A DNA stretch of 64,000 nucleotides from Pseudomonas hydrolytica (GTDB taxonomy: Bacteria; Pseudomonadota; Gammaproteobacteria; Pseudomonadales; Pseudomonadaceae): assembly GCF_021495345.1 (NCBI RefSeq), contig NZ_CP099397.1:3038001-3102000 (forward strand), written 5' to 3'. Of this stretch, positions 1 to 9,132 are shown piece after piece (within the stretch, counting starts at the first letter, position 1; the number at the start of each line of letters is the position of its first letter). The notes below the pieces were generated by a model that saw nothing but the letters and a program-made list of their open reading frames with translations, was not told where the DNA came from and ran no database searches. The position numbers were made by a program, and so were the translations under genes.

Positions 1-762
1 CACAACGATGTTGCGCACCTCGAGCAGATCCTCGCCAGCTACCCGCTGGGTCAGCCGAAGATCGTGGTGTTCGAGTCGATCTACTCGATGGACGGGGATA
101 TTGCCCCAATCGCTGAAATCGTTGCGATCGCCAAGCGCTACAACGCCCTCACCTACCTCGACGAGGTGCATGCGGTGGGCATGTACGGCCCACGTGGCGC
201 CGGTATCGCCGCCGAGCTGGGTGTAGCTGATCAGGTGGACATCATCCAGGGCACCATGGCCAAGGCCATCGGTGTAATCGGCGGCTATATCGCCTCGACC
301 CAGGTGATCGTCGATGCGGTGCGCTCCTTCGCCACAGGTTTCATCTTCACCACCTCACTGCCGCCGGCAATCACCGCAGGCTGCCTGGCCAGCGTCGAGC
401 ACCTCAAGGCCAGCAGTACCGAGCGCGATCGCCTGCATGCCCAGACCGCCAAGCTGCGCGAGCGGCTCAAGCACCATGACGTGCCGGTGATGCCCTGCTC
501 GCAGACCCACGTGCTACCGGTGCGGGTAGGTGAAGCCAAGCGCTGCAAGGCAGCGGCCGAACGCCTGCTGCATAACTATGGTGTGTACCTGCAGCCGATC
601 AACTATCCATCCGTGCCGGTAGGGACGGAGCGCTTCCGCGTCAACGCCACGCCGAACCACAGCGACGCGCAGATCGAGCACCTGGCGGTGTCGCTGAGGG
701 AGACCTTCGACCACTTCAGCATCCCGCTGGCGTCCGAGGTGTTTGCTGCGGAGGTGGCCTGA
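1..762 (+). CDS. 5-aminolevulinate synthase-like PLP enzyme (5' end outside window)
   Basis: This is the C-terminal part of an alpha-oxoamine synthase; reading frame 1 is open from the first base and begins with HNDVAHLEQ, a typical 5-aminolevulinate synthase (ALAS) stretch. The PLP region is visible: D-E-V-H-A-V-G and the Schiff-base lysine segment [14 protein letters not shown]. Family members condense glycine with an acyl-CoA, succinyl-CoA in true ALAS. Pseudomonads make heme from glutamate by the C5 route, so an ALAS homologue beside acyl-transfer and amidation genes is more likely a secondary-metabolism enzyme. Its stop lies 1 bp before the GNAT start codon, suggesting one operon. The substrate is inferred, not shown. 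Confidence 0.85.
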   Translation, partial: HNDVAHLEQILASYPLGQPKIVVFESIYSMDGDIAPIAEIVAIAKRYNALTYLDEVHAVGMYGPRGAGIAAELGVADQVDIIQGTMAKAIGVIGGYIASTQVIVDAVRSFATGFIFTTSLPPAITAGCLASVEHLKASSTERDRLHAQTAKLRERLKHHDVPVMPCSQTHVLPVRVGEAKRCKAAAERLLHNYGVYLQPINYPSVPVGTERFRVNATPNHSDAQIEHLAVSLRETFDHFSIPLASEVFAAEVA

Positions 763-763
763 G

Positions 764-1267
764 ATGGACCAGTCCTTCCTCACCGTGCGCCCGGCGACCC
801 AGGCCGACCTGGCCAGTTTGGTGGAACTGCGTGCGTATCTGCTGGACGGCACCAACGCCAGCTATTCGAGCAAGACACCGGAGGACGCGGCGCGCTGGCG
901 GGCGGCCTACCGCACCTGGCTGAACAGCCGCCTGAACGACAGTGACTGCGTGCAAATCCTCGCCGCCGAGCACAGGGAGTCCGGCCAGGTGCTGGGCTGC
1001 GCGACGGCCATCATCGACCAGCGCGCGCCGGCGCCGGGCTGCCTCAACGGCCTATCCGGCTGGGTGCAATCGGTGGTGGTGGAGCCGCAGTGGCGCGGCC
1101 GCGGCATCGCCAAGCAACTGATGCAGCACCTGCTGCGCTGGTTCGCCAACCGCGGCGTCGGCTGCGTGGTGCTGCAGAGCACCGAGGCCGCCGGCACGCT
1201 GTACCAGGCCCTGGGCTTCACCGCCAGCGACGAGCGCCTGCTGATCCGTCAGGAGGCCTCGGCATGA
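764..1267 (+). CDS. GNAT family N-acetyltransferase
   Basis: A 167-aa protein with the GNAT acetyl-CoA-binding signature V-V-V-E-P-Q-W-R-G-R-G-I-A-K-Q-L near residue 105, followed by a C-terminal strand ending L-Y-Q-A-L-G-F. The ATG at 764 was chosen because it follows the upstream stop by 1 bp; an upstream in-frame ATG at 743 would overlap that gene. The stop overlaps the next start (ATGA), so translation is probably coupled. By context it acylates an amine in the pathway opened by the ALAS-like enzyme. The acceptor is unknown. Confidence 0.85.
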   Translation: MDQSFLTVRPATQADLASLVELRAYLLDGTNASYSSKTPEDAARWRAAYRTWLNSRLNDSDCVQILAAEHRESGQVLGCATAIIDQRAPAPGCLNGLSGWVQSVVVEPQWRGRGIAKQLMQHLLRWFANRGVGCVVLQSTEAAGTLYQALGFTASDERLLIRQEASA

Positions 1268-2334
1268 AGATCCTGATCATCGGCCTGGGCTACGCCGGCA
1301 ACCGTTACCGCCGGGCCTTCGAACATATCGCCACGAGCACCGGCCTGCCGCTGTCGCTAGCCTATGTCGGGCGCCGGCGGAAGGCGACTGAGCTGCCCTA
1401 CTTCGACAGCGTCCCCCGCGCGCTGGAAGTCTTTGCGCCGGACATCGTGGTGGTCAGCGTCAACGACCACAGCCATGCGCCCGTGCTCAAGCAACTGGCC
1501 GGCTACCGTGGCTTCGTGCTCTGCGAGAAGCCGCTGGTCACGCCGGGCGACGACCTGGACGAGCTGCTCGGTGCATTGGATCAGGTCGGCGGCTTTGCCC
1601 TGGATCTGGTGGAGCGCTACTCGGACGCAACCCGGCAGTTGCGCGACTGGGTCGGGCGTCACGACTGGCAACTGGTGCGGGCCAGCTTCCACTGGGGCAA
1701 GGACCGCATCAACGACTACCGCCCGACCTGCGGTGTGACCAGCGAGGTGATCCATGCCCTGGATCTGGTCGGCTGGATCTGCCCGCGCGCCGGCCAGCTC
1801 CAGCTCGGTGGCGTACTCGGCGTGCGCTCGGACTTCTCCATCTCCGGCGCAGAGGTGCTCGACACCGTGCAGCTCACCGCCAGCCTAGGCGAAGCGCGGG
1901 TCACCGGTTACTCCAGCTTCGTCAACATCGTGCGTCAGCGCACCGTGGATTTCAGCTTCGTCGACCGCGACGCCCGGCTGATCCATGCGCGTCTGGTGTT
2001 CGACACACCGCGCTGGGACCACGACCAGCTGCGCATCTGGACGCGCGGCGCCAACGGCGCCGAGGAGCTGTTGCACGAGTTCGCCACTGCCCCCGACGAA
2101 CCTGGCCTGGACACCCTGCACAAGCTCTCGCGGCTGTGCCGGCAGGTGGTGCGCGCCGTGGCGCTCAAGGAACCGCCCCGCCAGCCCTTCGCCGGTCTCG
2201 ACACCGCCGTGGCGCTGGAGCGCCTGCTCAACGACCTCGACACCCATGCCCAAACCCCAGCACCGGCGCGCTACGTACATGGCGAGACGCGCGTACTGCT
2301 GGCCGAGGACAGCGACCTGGAAAGCCTCGGGTAA
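1264..2334 (+). CDS. Gfo/Idh/MocA family oxidoreductase
   Basis: A 356-aa protein with an N-terminal Rossmann fold, M-K-I-L-I-I-G-L-G-Y-A-G-N-R, where the G-x-G-x-x-G-like loop should bind NAD(P), and the family motif C-E-K-P-L near residue 92. That E-K-P lysine is the usual catalytic or cofactor-contacting residue. The second half fits a Gfo/Idh C-terminal substrate domain. The start overlaps the GNAT stop by 4 bp. Family members oxidise or reduce sugars, cyclitols or imine-like substrates; here it is presumably a redox step in the same small-molecule pathway. Confidence 0.8.
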   Translation: MKILIIGLGYAGNRYRRAFEHIATSTGLPLSLAYVGRRRKATELPYFDSVPRALEVFAPDIVVVSVNDHSHAPVLKQLAGYRGFVLCEKPLVTPGDDLDELLGALDQVGGFALDLVERYSDATRQLRDWVGRHDWQLVRASFHWGKDRINDYRPTCGVTSEVIHALDLVGWICPRAGQLQLGGVLGVRSDFSISGAEVLDTVQLTASLGEARVTGYSSFVNIVRQRTVDFSFVDRDARLIHARLVFDTPRWDHDQLRIWTRGANGAEELLHEFATAPDEPGLDTLHKLSRLCRQVVRAVALKEPPRQPFAGLDTAVALERLLNDLDTHAQTPAPARYVHGETRVLLAEDSDLESLG

Positions 2335-2356
2335 CCCAATCACAAGGAGAACGACT

Positions 2357-4210
2357 ATGTGTGGAATCGCTGGATGGCTGTCCTACAGCCAGAACCTGGA
2401 AACGCAACGCGACACCCTGCAGCGCATGACCGACACCATGGCCCTGCGCGGCCCTGATGCCGGCGGGCTGTGGATTGACGGCCCGGTCGGCCTGGGTCAT
2501 CGGCGCCTGTCGATCATCGACCTGGAGGGCGGTCGTCAGCCGATGACGGCTATGCACGGTGGCCCGCGCGAGGTCGCCGCCATTACCTACAGCGGCGAGG
2601 TCTACAACTTCCGCGAGCTGCGCACCGAGTTGCAGCGACTCGGTCATCAGTTCAAAACCCGCAGCGACACCGAGGTGGTGCTGCGCGCCTATGTCGAATG
2701 GGGCGAGGCCTTCGTCGAGCGGCTCAACGGCATGTATGCCTTCGCCATCTGGGACCTGCGTTCGCAGGAGCTGCTGCTGATCCGCGACCGCATGGGCGTC
2801 AAGCCGCTGTATTACTTCCCCACCGCGGACGGTGTGGTGTTCGGCTCCGAACCAAAGGCACTGCTGGCCAACCCGCTGGTACCGCGCAAGGTGCGTGCCG
2901 ACGGCCTGCGCGAGATCCTGGAGATGGTGAAGACGCCAGGCCACGCCGTGTTCGATGGCATGCGCGAGGTGATGCCGGGCGAGATCGTGCGTATTAACCG
3001 CCAGGGCCTCGGTCGCCGCCACTACTGGAAGCTCGAGGCGCGCGAGCACGAGCACACGCTGGACGAGACCATCCGCCATACCCGCGACTTGCTGGAGGAC
3101 ATCGTCGACCGCCAGATCGTCGCCGACGTACCGCTGTGCAGCCTGCTCTCGGGCGGTCTCGACTCCTCGATCATCACCGCGCTGGCGTCGAAGAAGCTGC
3201 TGGCCGCCGGCAAGGAGAACATCCGCTCCTTCTCCGTCGACTTCGTCGACCACGGCAGCGGTTTCACCGGCGATGCCGTGCGGGGGACGCCAGATGCGCC
3301 CTTCGTGCGCGACCTGGTGGAGAAGATTCGCTCCAGCCACCAGGAGATCGTCCTCGACAGTCGTGAGCTGGCCGATCCAGCGTTGCGTGCGCAGATCGTC
3401 CGCGCCCTCGACCTGCCACCGGCCTTCTGGGGCGACATGTGGCCATCGCTTTACCGACTGTTCCAGGAGGTCCGCAAGCACTCGACGGTGGCGTTGTCCG
3501 GCGAGAGCGCGGACGAGGTGTTCGGTGGCTACCGCTGGTTCCACGATCCGGAGGCGATCCAGGCCGACACCTTCCCCTGGCTGACATCGGTCACCGGCAA
3601 GTACTTCGACGGCAAGACCCTGTTCGACCCGGGCCTGCTGGCCCAACTGGACATGCACAGCTTCCTGCGCGACAGCTACGCCCAGGCCATTGCCGAGGCG
3701 CCGGTACTGCCGGGCGAAAGTGCTGTCGACCAGCGCATGCGGCAGATGAGCTACGTCAACCTGACACGCTTCGTGCAGACCCTGCTCGACCGCAAGGACC
3801 GCATGAGCATGGCCGTCGGCCTCGAGGTGCGTGTGCCCTTCTGTGATCACCGCCTGGTCGAGTACGCCTTCAACATCCCCTGGGCGATGAAGGCCTTCGA
3901 CGGGCGGGAGAAAAGCATCCTGCGCGCGGCGACCCGCGACCTGCTGCCCGAATCGATCAGCGAACGGGTCAAGAGCCCCTACCCCTCGACCCAGGACCCG
4001 GCCTACGAGCAGGCGTTGCGTGACGCCCTGGCCGCCATCCAGGCGGATCGCAATGCGCCGGTGACGCCCCTGCTCGACAGCGGCCGTATCCAGCAGACCC
4101 TGGCCAAGCCGCTCGGCAGTGTCTCGCCCATGTACGAGCGCATGGGCATGGAGCTGGCAGTCGGCCTCAACACCTGGCTGAACGAGTACGACGTCAGCCT
4201 CGAACTCTAG
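2357..4210 (+). CDS. asnB: Asparagine synthase (glutamine-hydrolysing) family
   Basis: A 617-aa AsnB-type protein. The ATG at 2357 is preceded by an AAGGAG ribosome site and begins Met-Cys-Gly-Ile-Ala-Gly, so Cys2 is the class II glutaminase nucleophile after Met removal. The glutaminase domain covers roughly residues 1-210; the synthetase domain has the pyrophosphate loop L-S-G-G-L-D-S-S near residue 265 and an S-G-E-x-A-D-E-V-F-G-G-Y segment further on. Housekeeping AsnB makes asparagine, but members inside biosynthetic operons amidate or cyclise carboxylates. The operon context, ending at a GC-rich hairpin, favours a specialised amidation role. Confidence 0.9.
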   Translation: MCGIAGWLSYSQNLETQRDTLQRMTDTMALRGPDAGGLWIDGPVGLGHRRLSIIDLEGGRQPMTAMHGGPREVAAITYSGEVYNFRELRTELQRLGHQFKTRSDTEVVLRAYVEWGEAFVERLNGMYAFAIWDLRSQELLLIRDRMGVKPLYYFPTADGVVFGSEPKALLANPLVPRKVRADGLREILEMVKTPGHAVFDGMREVMPGEIVRINRQGLGRRHYWKLEAREHEHTLDETIRHTRDLLEDIVDRQIVADVPLCSLLSGGLDSSIITALASKKLLAAGKENIRSFSVDFVDHGSGFTGDAVRGTPDAPFVRDLVEKIRSSHQEIVLDSRELADPALRAQIVRALDLPPAFWGDMWPSLYRLFQEVRKHSTVALSGESADEVFGGYRWFHDPEAIQADTFPWLTSVTGKYFDGKTLFDPGLLAQLDMHSFLRDSYAQAIAEAPVLPGESAVDQRMRQMSYVNLTRFVQTLLDRKDRMSMAVGLEVRVPFCDHRLVEYAFNIPWAMKAFDGREKSILRAATRDLLPESISERVKSPYPSTQDPAYEQALRDALAAIQADRNAPVTPLLDSGRIQQTLAKPLGSVSPMYERMGMELAVGLNTWLNEYDVSLEL

Positions 4211-4220
4211 TCCCCCAACC

Positions 4221-4249
4221 GGATGCGGCCCCGTTGCGGGGCCGCATCC
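4221..4249 (+). terminator. GC-rich hairpin after asnB
   Basis: A perfect 12-bp inverted repeat (GGATGCGGCCCC and its complement) surrounds a 5-base loop, 10 bp after the asnB stop. It lacks a clear T run, so it may attenuate rather than fully stop transcription into the exporter gene. Confidence 0.6.
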
Positions 4250-4296
4250 CTCCGCTGTACCACCCACGCGTTCTTGCAACGCAAGCGAGTCCGAGC

Positions 4297-5496
4297 ATGC
4301 ACACACCTAACCAATCCCCCATCTACCTCATAGCGCTGGGGGCCTTCGCCCTCGGCATGGCCTCCTATGTCACCGCCGGGCTGATCCCGATGATCGAGGC
4401 CTCGTTCGCGGTCTCCGTTGCGGTGGCCGCCCAACTGGTTACCGCCTTCACCCTGGCCTACGGCCTGGGTTCGCCGATCTTCGTCGCCCTGACGCCGGCG
4501 CATCGCCAGCGTGCCGGCCTGCTGCTGGCCCTGGGCCTGTTCGTCATCGCCAACGCCGCCAGCGCGCTGGCCGAGAGCTTCACCGCGTTGATGGTCTGGC
4601 GCGCCATCGCCGGTATCGGCGCCGGCGTCTACCTGGCCATGGGCATCGGTGCCTCGGCCGCCGTTTCCACCCCGGAACGCCGCGGCAAGGCCATCGCCAT
4701 CATCATGGGCGGCATGGCCAGCGGCGTGGTACTGGGCGTGCCGCTCAGCCTGCTGATCGCCGAACAGCTCGGCTGGCAGGCCGCCCTGTGGCTGGTCACC
4801 CTTCTCGGCTTGGTGGCCTTCTCCGGCCTGCTGCTGAAGCTCCCTTCCCTGCCGGCAGCCACCGCCACCACGCTGGGGCAGAAGCTGGCGATCCTCGGCG
4901 ACGGCCATGTACTGGTCATCCTGCTAGTCTCACTGCTGGCCGCCATTGCCAGCCTGGGCATGTATACCTTTATCGCCCCGCTGCTGGCTGACCCGGCCTA
5001 CGGCGCGGTGCGCTCGGTCACGCCCTATCTGTGGGTCTGGGGCATCGGCGGTGTGCTGGGCAGCTTCCTGATCGGCCCGCTGGTGGATCGCATCAAGGGC
5101 CCGGTGCTGACCTTCGCCATCATGCTGATCCTCGCCGTGTCGCTGTTCGTGCTGCCGCTGGCGGCGGCCATCAGCACCTGGCTGGTGATGCTGCCCATCG
5201 CCCTGTGGGGCGCGGTCGGCTGGGCGCTGCAGGTGCCGCAGAATAACGAGCTGATCTTGGCGCGTCAGGCACAAGGCGACGGCAACCTGGCCATCGCCCT
5301 CAACGAGTCGGCGCTGTACCTGGGCAGCGCCATCGGTGCCGCGGCCGGCGGCTTCGTGCTGCTGTTGCAGCTGCCCACCTGGACCCTGGCCGCCAGTGCC
5401 GGTGGTGTCGCCGCGCTGGGCGCCCTGCTGCAGATCGTCAACCTGCGTCGCCAACCAACCTGGAACGGCGACGTGCAAGCCGAACCCTACAACTGA
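4297..5496 (+). CDS. MFS transporter
   Basis: A 399-aa very hydrophobic protein with about 12 predicted membrane segments in two halves, typical of drug/proton antiporters of the arabinose-efflux type (V-T-A-G-L-I-P-M-I near the start and a G-A-G-x-Y-x-A-M-G segment near residue 110). The ATG at 4297 was preferred to upstream in-frame options because the first membrane helix starts about 10 residues after it. It lies between the biosynthetic operon and a LysR regulator, so it probably exports the operon product across the inner membrane. Confidence 0.85.
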   Translation: MHTPNQSPIYLIALGAFALGMASYVTAGLIPMIEASFAVSVAVAAQLVTAFTLAYGLGSPIFVALTPAHRQRAGLLLALGLFVIANAASALAESFTALMVWRAIAGIGAGVYLAMGIGASAAVSTPERRGKAIAIIMGGMASGVVLGVPLSLLIAEQLGWQAALWLVTLLGLVAFSGLLLKLPSLPAATATTLGQKLAILGDGHVLVILLVSLLAAIASLGMYTFIAPLLADPAYGAVRSVTPYLWVWGIGGVLGSFLIGPLVDRIKGPVLTFAIMLILAVSLFVLPLAAAISTWLVMLPIALWGAVGWALQVPQNNELILARQAQGDGNLAIALNESALYLGSAIGAAAGGFVLLLQLPTWTLAASAGGVAALGALLQIVNLRRQPTWNGDVQAEPYN

Positions 5497-5509
5497 CGGA
5501 GGAAAGGCC

Positions 5510-6436
5510 GTGGAACTGCGCCACCTTCGCTGTTTCATTGCCGTCGCAGAAGAACTGCATTTTGCGCGTGCCGCCGCGCGCCTGCATATCGAGCAGTCGC
5601 CCCTGTCGCGGATCATCAAGGAACTGGAGTACCGCCTGGGCGTGCAGCTGTTCGAACGCACCACGCGGCGCACGCGCCTGACCTGGGCCGGCAAGGTGCT
5701 GCTGGAAGAAGCTCGCCGGGTGCTGGCCGTGGTCGACCAGGCCAAGGCCAGCGTCAAAAGCGCGGCGGCCGGCTACCGCGGGCGCATCCGCGTCGCACTG
5801 TCCGATGGCATCCCGCAGTCACGCCTGGCCGCCCTGCTCGCCCAGTGCCGCGAGGAGGAACCGGAGGTCGAGATCTGCCTGTCGGAAGTCACCTTCAGCG
5901 AACAGATCAGAGGCCTGAACGATGACCTGTTCGATATCGGGCTTGCACAGTCCGACGAGGTCGGCGATGGGCTGGTGGCCGAGCCGGTCTGGTTCGATCC
6001 GCTGGTTGTGGCGGTACCTGCCCGCCACCCACTGCTGAGCTACCGGCGCGTGCCGCTCGACGAGGTGGTGCGCTACCCGTTGGTCCTTTGCGATCCGCAA
6101 GTTTGCGAAGGCTTCTGGCAACAGCTGCAGCGGGTGCTGGGCGCCGTGGATACGCGACTGACTATTGCTGACCGCGTTCCAACTCTGGATCTGATGATGG
6201 CATTGGTGGCCGCGGGTTACGGCCTGGGCTTCTCCAGCCTGGCGCGCATCAACGAACTCAACAATCCGGACGTCGTGGCCAGGCCGCTAGACGGCTGTGC
6301 ATCGATGCTAACCACCTACTTGGTAAGGCGCGAAGGCGATCCAGCCGAGCAACTGGCCAGGTTTATCGAGCGGGTCAGCCCGGCAGAAACTCAGGTGTTG
6401 CTGCCGGATCACAGATCACACAAGGAGATCGCCTGA
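5510..6436 (+). CDS. LysR family transcriptional regulator
   Basis: A 308-aa protein with an N-terminal winged HTH (V-E-L-R-H-L-R-C-F-I-A-V-A-E-E onward; residues 1-60) and a LysR substrate-binding domain from about residue 90. The GTG start at 5510 is preceded by GGAGGAAAG and lies 13 bp after the MFS stop, so the two are probably cotranscribed. LysR proteins usually respond to a pathway metabolite. The inducer is not deducible; the exporter or the upstream operon are the natural targets. Confidence 0.9.
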   Translation: MELRHLRCFIAVAEELHFARAAARLHIEQSPLSRIIKELEYRLGVQLFERTTRRTRLTWAGKVLLEEARRVLAVVDQAKASVKSAAAGYRGRIRVALSDGIPQSRLAALLAQCREEEPEVEICLSEVTFSEQIRGLNDDLFDIGLAQSDEVGDGLVAEPVWFDPLVVAVPARHPLLSYRRVPLDEVVRYPLVLCDPQVCEGFWQQLQRVLGAVDTRLTIADRVPTLDLMMALVAAGYGLGFSSLARINELNNPDVVARPLDGCASMLTTYLVRREGDPAEQLARFIERVSPAETQVLLPDHRSHKEIA

Positions 6437-6490
6437 TCGCATCAGGCACAAGATATCCCCTCGCAGCGCGCCTGTCAGAAGAGAGTCTTA

Positions 6491-6520
6491 GCGGCAGCCC
6501 ACTCAGGCTGCCGCATTTGT
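6491..6520 (+). terminator. Rho-independent terminator after LysR gene
   Basis: A perfect 9-bp stem (GCGGCAGCC / GGCTGCCGC) with a 6-base loop is followed by ATTTGTTGT. It sits 54 bp after the LysR stop and separates that operon from the toxin-antitoxin pair. Confidence 0.8.
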
Positions 6521-6545
6521 TGTATCTGGCCAACAAGCCTCTTTC

Positions 6546-6589
6546 TTGACAAGAAGACACTCTCCATTAAATATACGCAAATAGCGCAT
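6546..6589 (+). promoter_or_regulatory. Toxin-antitoxin promoter with imperfect palindrome
   Basis: TTGACA at 6546-6551 and TAAATA at 6568-6573 are separated by 16 bp. An imperfect inverted repeat (TATACGC...GCGCATA) overlaps the -10 end and reaches the toxin start, as expected for an operator bound by the HTH antitoxin. The toxin start has no visible ribosome site. Confidence 0.5.
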
Positions 6590-6593
6590 ACAA

Positions 6594-6938
6594 ATGAAAG
6601 CATTGTTCGTTGAACTGTCACCCTTTGAGCGCAACCGAAAAGCCCACCTCGATGATGACGAGTACTCGCTATTCCAGCAGATGCTCTTGACCAACCCGGA
6701 GGCAGGCGCAGTCATCGCCAACAGCGGTGGTCTACGGAAGGTCCGTTTCGGATCGGTCAGGCGCAACAAGGGGAAGCGAGGTGGCGTTCGGGTGATTTAC
6801 TACTACTGGCTCCGCGGTCTGCAGTTCTGGCTCTTCACCCTGTATGACAAAGACGAACTCGATGACCTGAGCAGTGACCAGCGTAGGCAGCTGAAAGCGC
6901 TCCTTGAGCGCGAAGTGAAGGCGAGGCAAGCACCATGA
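6594..6938 (+). CDS. RelE/HigB family toxin
   Basis: A 114-aa basic protein with the RelE/HigB pattern: G-G-L-R-K-V-R-F mid-protein, then V-R-V-I-Y-Y-Y-W and F-W-L-F-T-L-Y-D-K-D-E. Such toxins are mRNA interferases acting at the ribosome. It is the first gene of the pair and overlaps the antitoxin start by 4 bp (ATGA), giving the reverse gene order characteristic of higBA-type modules. Catalytic residues were not individually assigned. Confidence 0.85.
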   Translation: MKALFVELSPFERNRKAHLDDDEYSLFQQMLLTNPEAGAVIANSGGLRKVRFGSVRRNKGKRGGVRVIYYYWLRGLQFWLFTLYDKDELDDLSSDQRRQLKALLEREVKARQAP

Positions 6939-7243
6939 CCAAACGCGATATTTTTTCCGAGCTGATCGAAGGCTTCGACGACCTGGCCTCGGCACGCGAA
7001 GGCAAGCGTACGCTGCGTACTCACAAGGTTGAATACAAGCCAATTGAACCCGCGACAGGCGCGGAAATCGTCGCACTGCGCGAAAAGCTGCAGATGTCCC
7101 AGGGTGTATTTGCGCAGGCCATTCACGCCAAGCCTGCGACCTTAAAGAACTGGGAGCAGAACCGCTCAAAGCCCAACGACCAGGCTACTGTTCTCATCCG
7201 TATCCTGAACAAGCATCCGGACCTCATACGCGAACTGGCGTAG
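6935..7243 (+). CDS. NadS/HigA-type antitoxin (HTH XRE)
   Basis: A 102-aa protein whose C-terminal half is a Cro/CI-type HTH: E-I-V-A-L-R-E-K-L-Q-M-S-Q-G-V-F-A through L-K-N-W-E-Q-N-R. It should neutralise the upstream toxin and repress the shared promoter at the palindrome over the -10 region. The 4-bp overlap with the toxin supports coupled translation. Confidence 0.88.
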   Translation: MTKRDIFSELIEGFDDLASAREGKRTLRTHKVEYKPIEPATGAEIVALREKLQMSQGVFAQAIHAKPATLKNWEQNRSKPNDQATVLIRILNKHPDLIRELA

Positions 7244-7629
7244 ATCACCAGAGCGCAGATGGTCCCTGTAACAACAGCAAACGGGCAGAATCACTCGCCG
7301 GGTACTCAAATAGATTGGGAAGCGATGTGAGGCGAGCCGCATGCACAGCCCTTCACCACAACTCGTTCGCCCTCCGTCAGCGTCTACAGGACACTGATGG
7401 CTCTGCGCGCTGTCACCTTGATCATCCAGCCTACCCATCTCGATGATGATCTGGAGCGGAAAGCAATCAGAGTCAACCGGCTTACAACGTTGCTAGCCGA
7501 ATAGTTCCCAGCGCTGAGAGTGAACCCTACAATCAGGTAGGGAGCGACCTCCGGCCACGGACTGCCGATCACAACCGGCAGAAATCGGCCAGAAGCGGAC
7601 GTTAATAGCCGTCGGCCTAGGCAGCGCGT
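7244..7629 (+). other. Intergenic stretch with one dispersed-repeat arm
   Basis: No convincing gene is seen in these 386 bp. Positions 7586-7600 carry one arm (CGGCCAGAAGCGGAC) of a palindromic repeat that recurs complete at 24474 and 54643. The region lies between convergent transcription units. Confidence 0.6.
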
Positions 7630-8499
7630 CTATGTTGCAGACGACTGCCTGAGTGTCTGGATCAACAGGCTGTGAAGTCTGTCGACAGCCGCCGATGCTT
7701 GTGAGGCCCTGCTTCGATAGACCGCCACTTCCATCGGTTCAAGCGGCCCCAGCCCGTGCTCAGCACCCAAGGTTTCCAGGTGGGCAGGCGCACTGCATTG
7801 GGTCAGCACCGCAATGGCCAAACCGCTCTCAACCGCTGCGAGTTGCCCAGCCAGGCTGGAGCTGTTGTAGACCACCTTGTAGCGGCGCCCCTGCAAAGCG
7901 AGCGAGTTGATGGCGCTGCGCTTCGCCAGGCTGGTGCTTTCGTAGACGGCAATCGGCAGCGGGTCGCGCCGCCATGTCTGGAACTGCGCCGAGCCAACCC
8001 ACACCAGTGGTTCATGAAACAGCAGGGTTCCGTGCCGGGGATGGTCGCGTGATACCAGCGCGAGGTCGAGTTCCCCTTTCTCGACACGAGGAATCAAGGC
8101 GGTCGACTGTTCGCAATTCAACTCGATTTCCACACTGCCATGGTGCTGTGCGAAACGTTTGAGCACCGGCGTGAGATAGCGGGCGGCGTAATCATCAGGA
8201 ACACCCAGACGAATCTGCCCGGTCAGCTCCTGGCCATGAAAGGCAGCCTGAGTTTCTGCATGCAGGTCGAGCATGCGTCGCGCATAGCCCAGGAGTAGTT
8301 GTCCTTGTGGCGTCAACTGATGCTGCCTGGGGCCGCGCCTCAGGAGCTGACAGTTCAGCGCTGCCTCCAGTTTTTTCAACTGCATGCTGACGGCAGATTG
8401 AGAGCGATGAACCTCGGGCGCTGCGCCTGACAGCGAACCGGCATCCACCACGGCGACAAAGCATTTCAGCCAGTCGATCTGAAGATCCTGATAGTTCAT
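7630..8499 (-). CDS. LysR family transcriptional regulator
   Basis: A 289-aa LysR protein with an HTH in residues 1-65 (D-W-L-K-C-F-V-A-V-V-D-A-G-S-L-S and S-Q-S-A-V-S-M-Q-L-K-K-L-E) and an effector domain beginning near residue 95. Its regulated partner is not evident: downstream is the convergent toxin-antitoxin pair and upstream is a 633-bp gene-free region. It may be all that remains of a displaced neighbourhood at the edge of the heat-resistance island. Confidence 0.88.
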   Translation of the reverse strand: MNYQDLQIDWLKCFVAVVDAGSLSGAAPEVHRSQSAVSMQLKKLEAALNCQLLRRGPRQHQLTPQGQLLLGYARRMLDLHAETQAAFHGQELTGQIRLGVPDDYAARYLTPVLKRFAQHHGSVEIELNCEQSTALIPRVEKGELDLALVSRDHPRHGTLLFHEPLVWVGSAQFQTWRRDPLPIAVYESTSLAKRSAINSLALQGRRYKVVYNSSSLAGQLAAVESGLAIAVLTQCSAPAHLETLGAEHGLGPLEPMEVAVYRSRASQASAAVDRLHSLLIQTLRQSSAT

Positions 8500-9132
8500 G
8501 GTCTCGGCGTATGGATTCGATTAGTTGATAGCTTATAACCGAATTATTCGTTTTTCTTTAGCTGATGCGCGCCGCATATTGCCGCCGAGATAAAACCTGC
8601 GAGCTTGGAGCAAGTGTGGGATGCAAATAAAGTTTCATCCTAACCCTAAAAACAGGGCGGCGGCGCGCTCTCCTATTCATAAAAAATCCATTTTATATCA
8701 GTATGTTGTGAGCACTTACACCCGAGACTGGATCGTTTTGCCTTTCATGGGAGAATGATTAAGGGCGCTAAAGTATCATCCTAATTTTCGCCCAGGCTCG
8801 AAAAATACGGTAAATGGTGAGAATAAAGATTCATCCTTTTCCGATGTTGCCCGTTCCAACACGTAAGCAGTCAGTCAGAAAAAACACATAGATCCAATCC
8901 CTAGCGAGCATTGAGCTCTCTCATCCGTGCCAACTGCTCCAACCCTTGGACGCCCTAAATGCTTACCCAAAAAAATCAACACCTTCTTTTAAAAACACAA
9001 TCAAAAATGACTCCCTTATATCCATTTAACCTAAACAGCCTTCTCCCCACTGCACTAGCTAGGGCTCGTAGTTCGGCGCAAGGCTGAAGTCGCTTGGCTG
9101 CTTCGCTGTGCAGATCCATGACCCACTTTCCA
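8500..9132 (+). repeat. Gene-free region with three repeats, left edge of island
   Basis: No gene is supported in 633 bp. Three related motifs of the form TAAAGnnTCATCCT occur at 8625-8644, 8767-8785 and 8821-8838. Repeated short sites at the edge of a transferred island can be transposase-binding sites of a degenerate transposon end, but no transposase is present here. Confidence 0.5.

Noticed and set aside
2228..4306. A 692-codon open frame on the minus strand opposite asnB
   Set aside because: It is the GC-rich antisense shadow of a clear asparagine synthase and has no recognisable domains.
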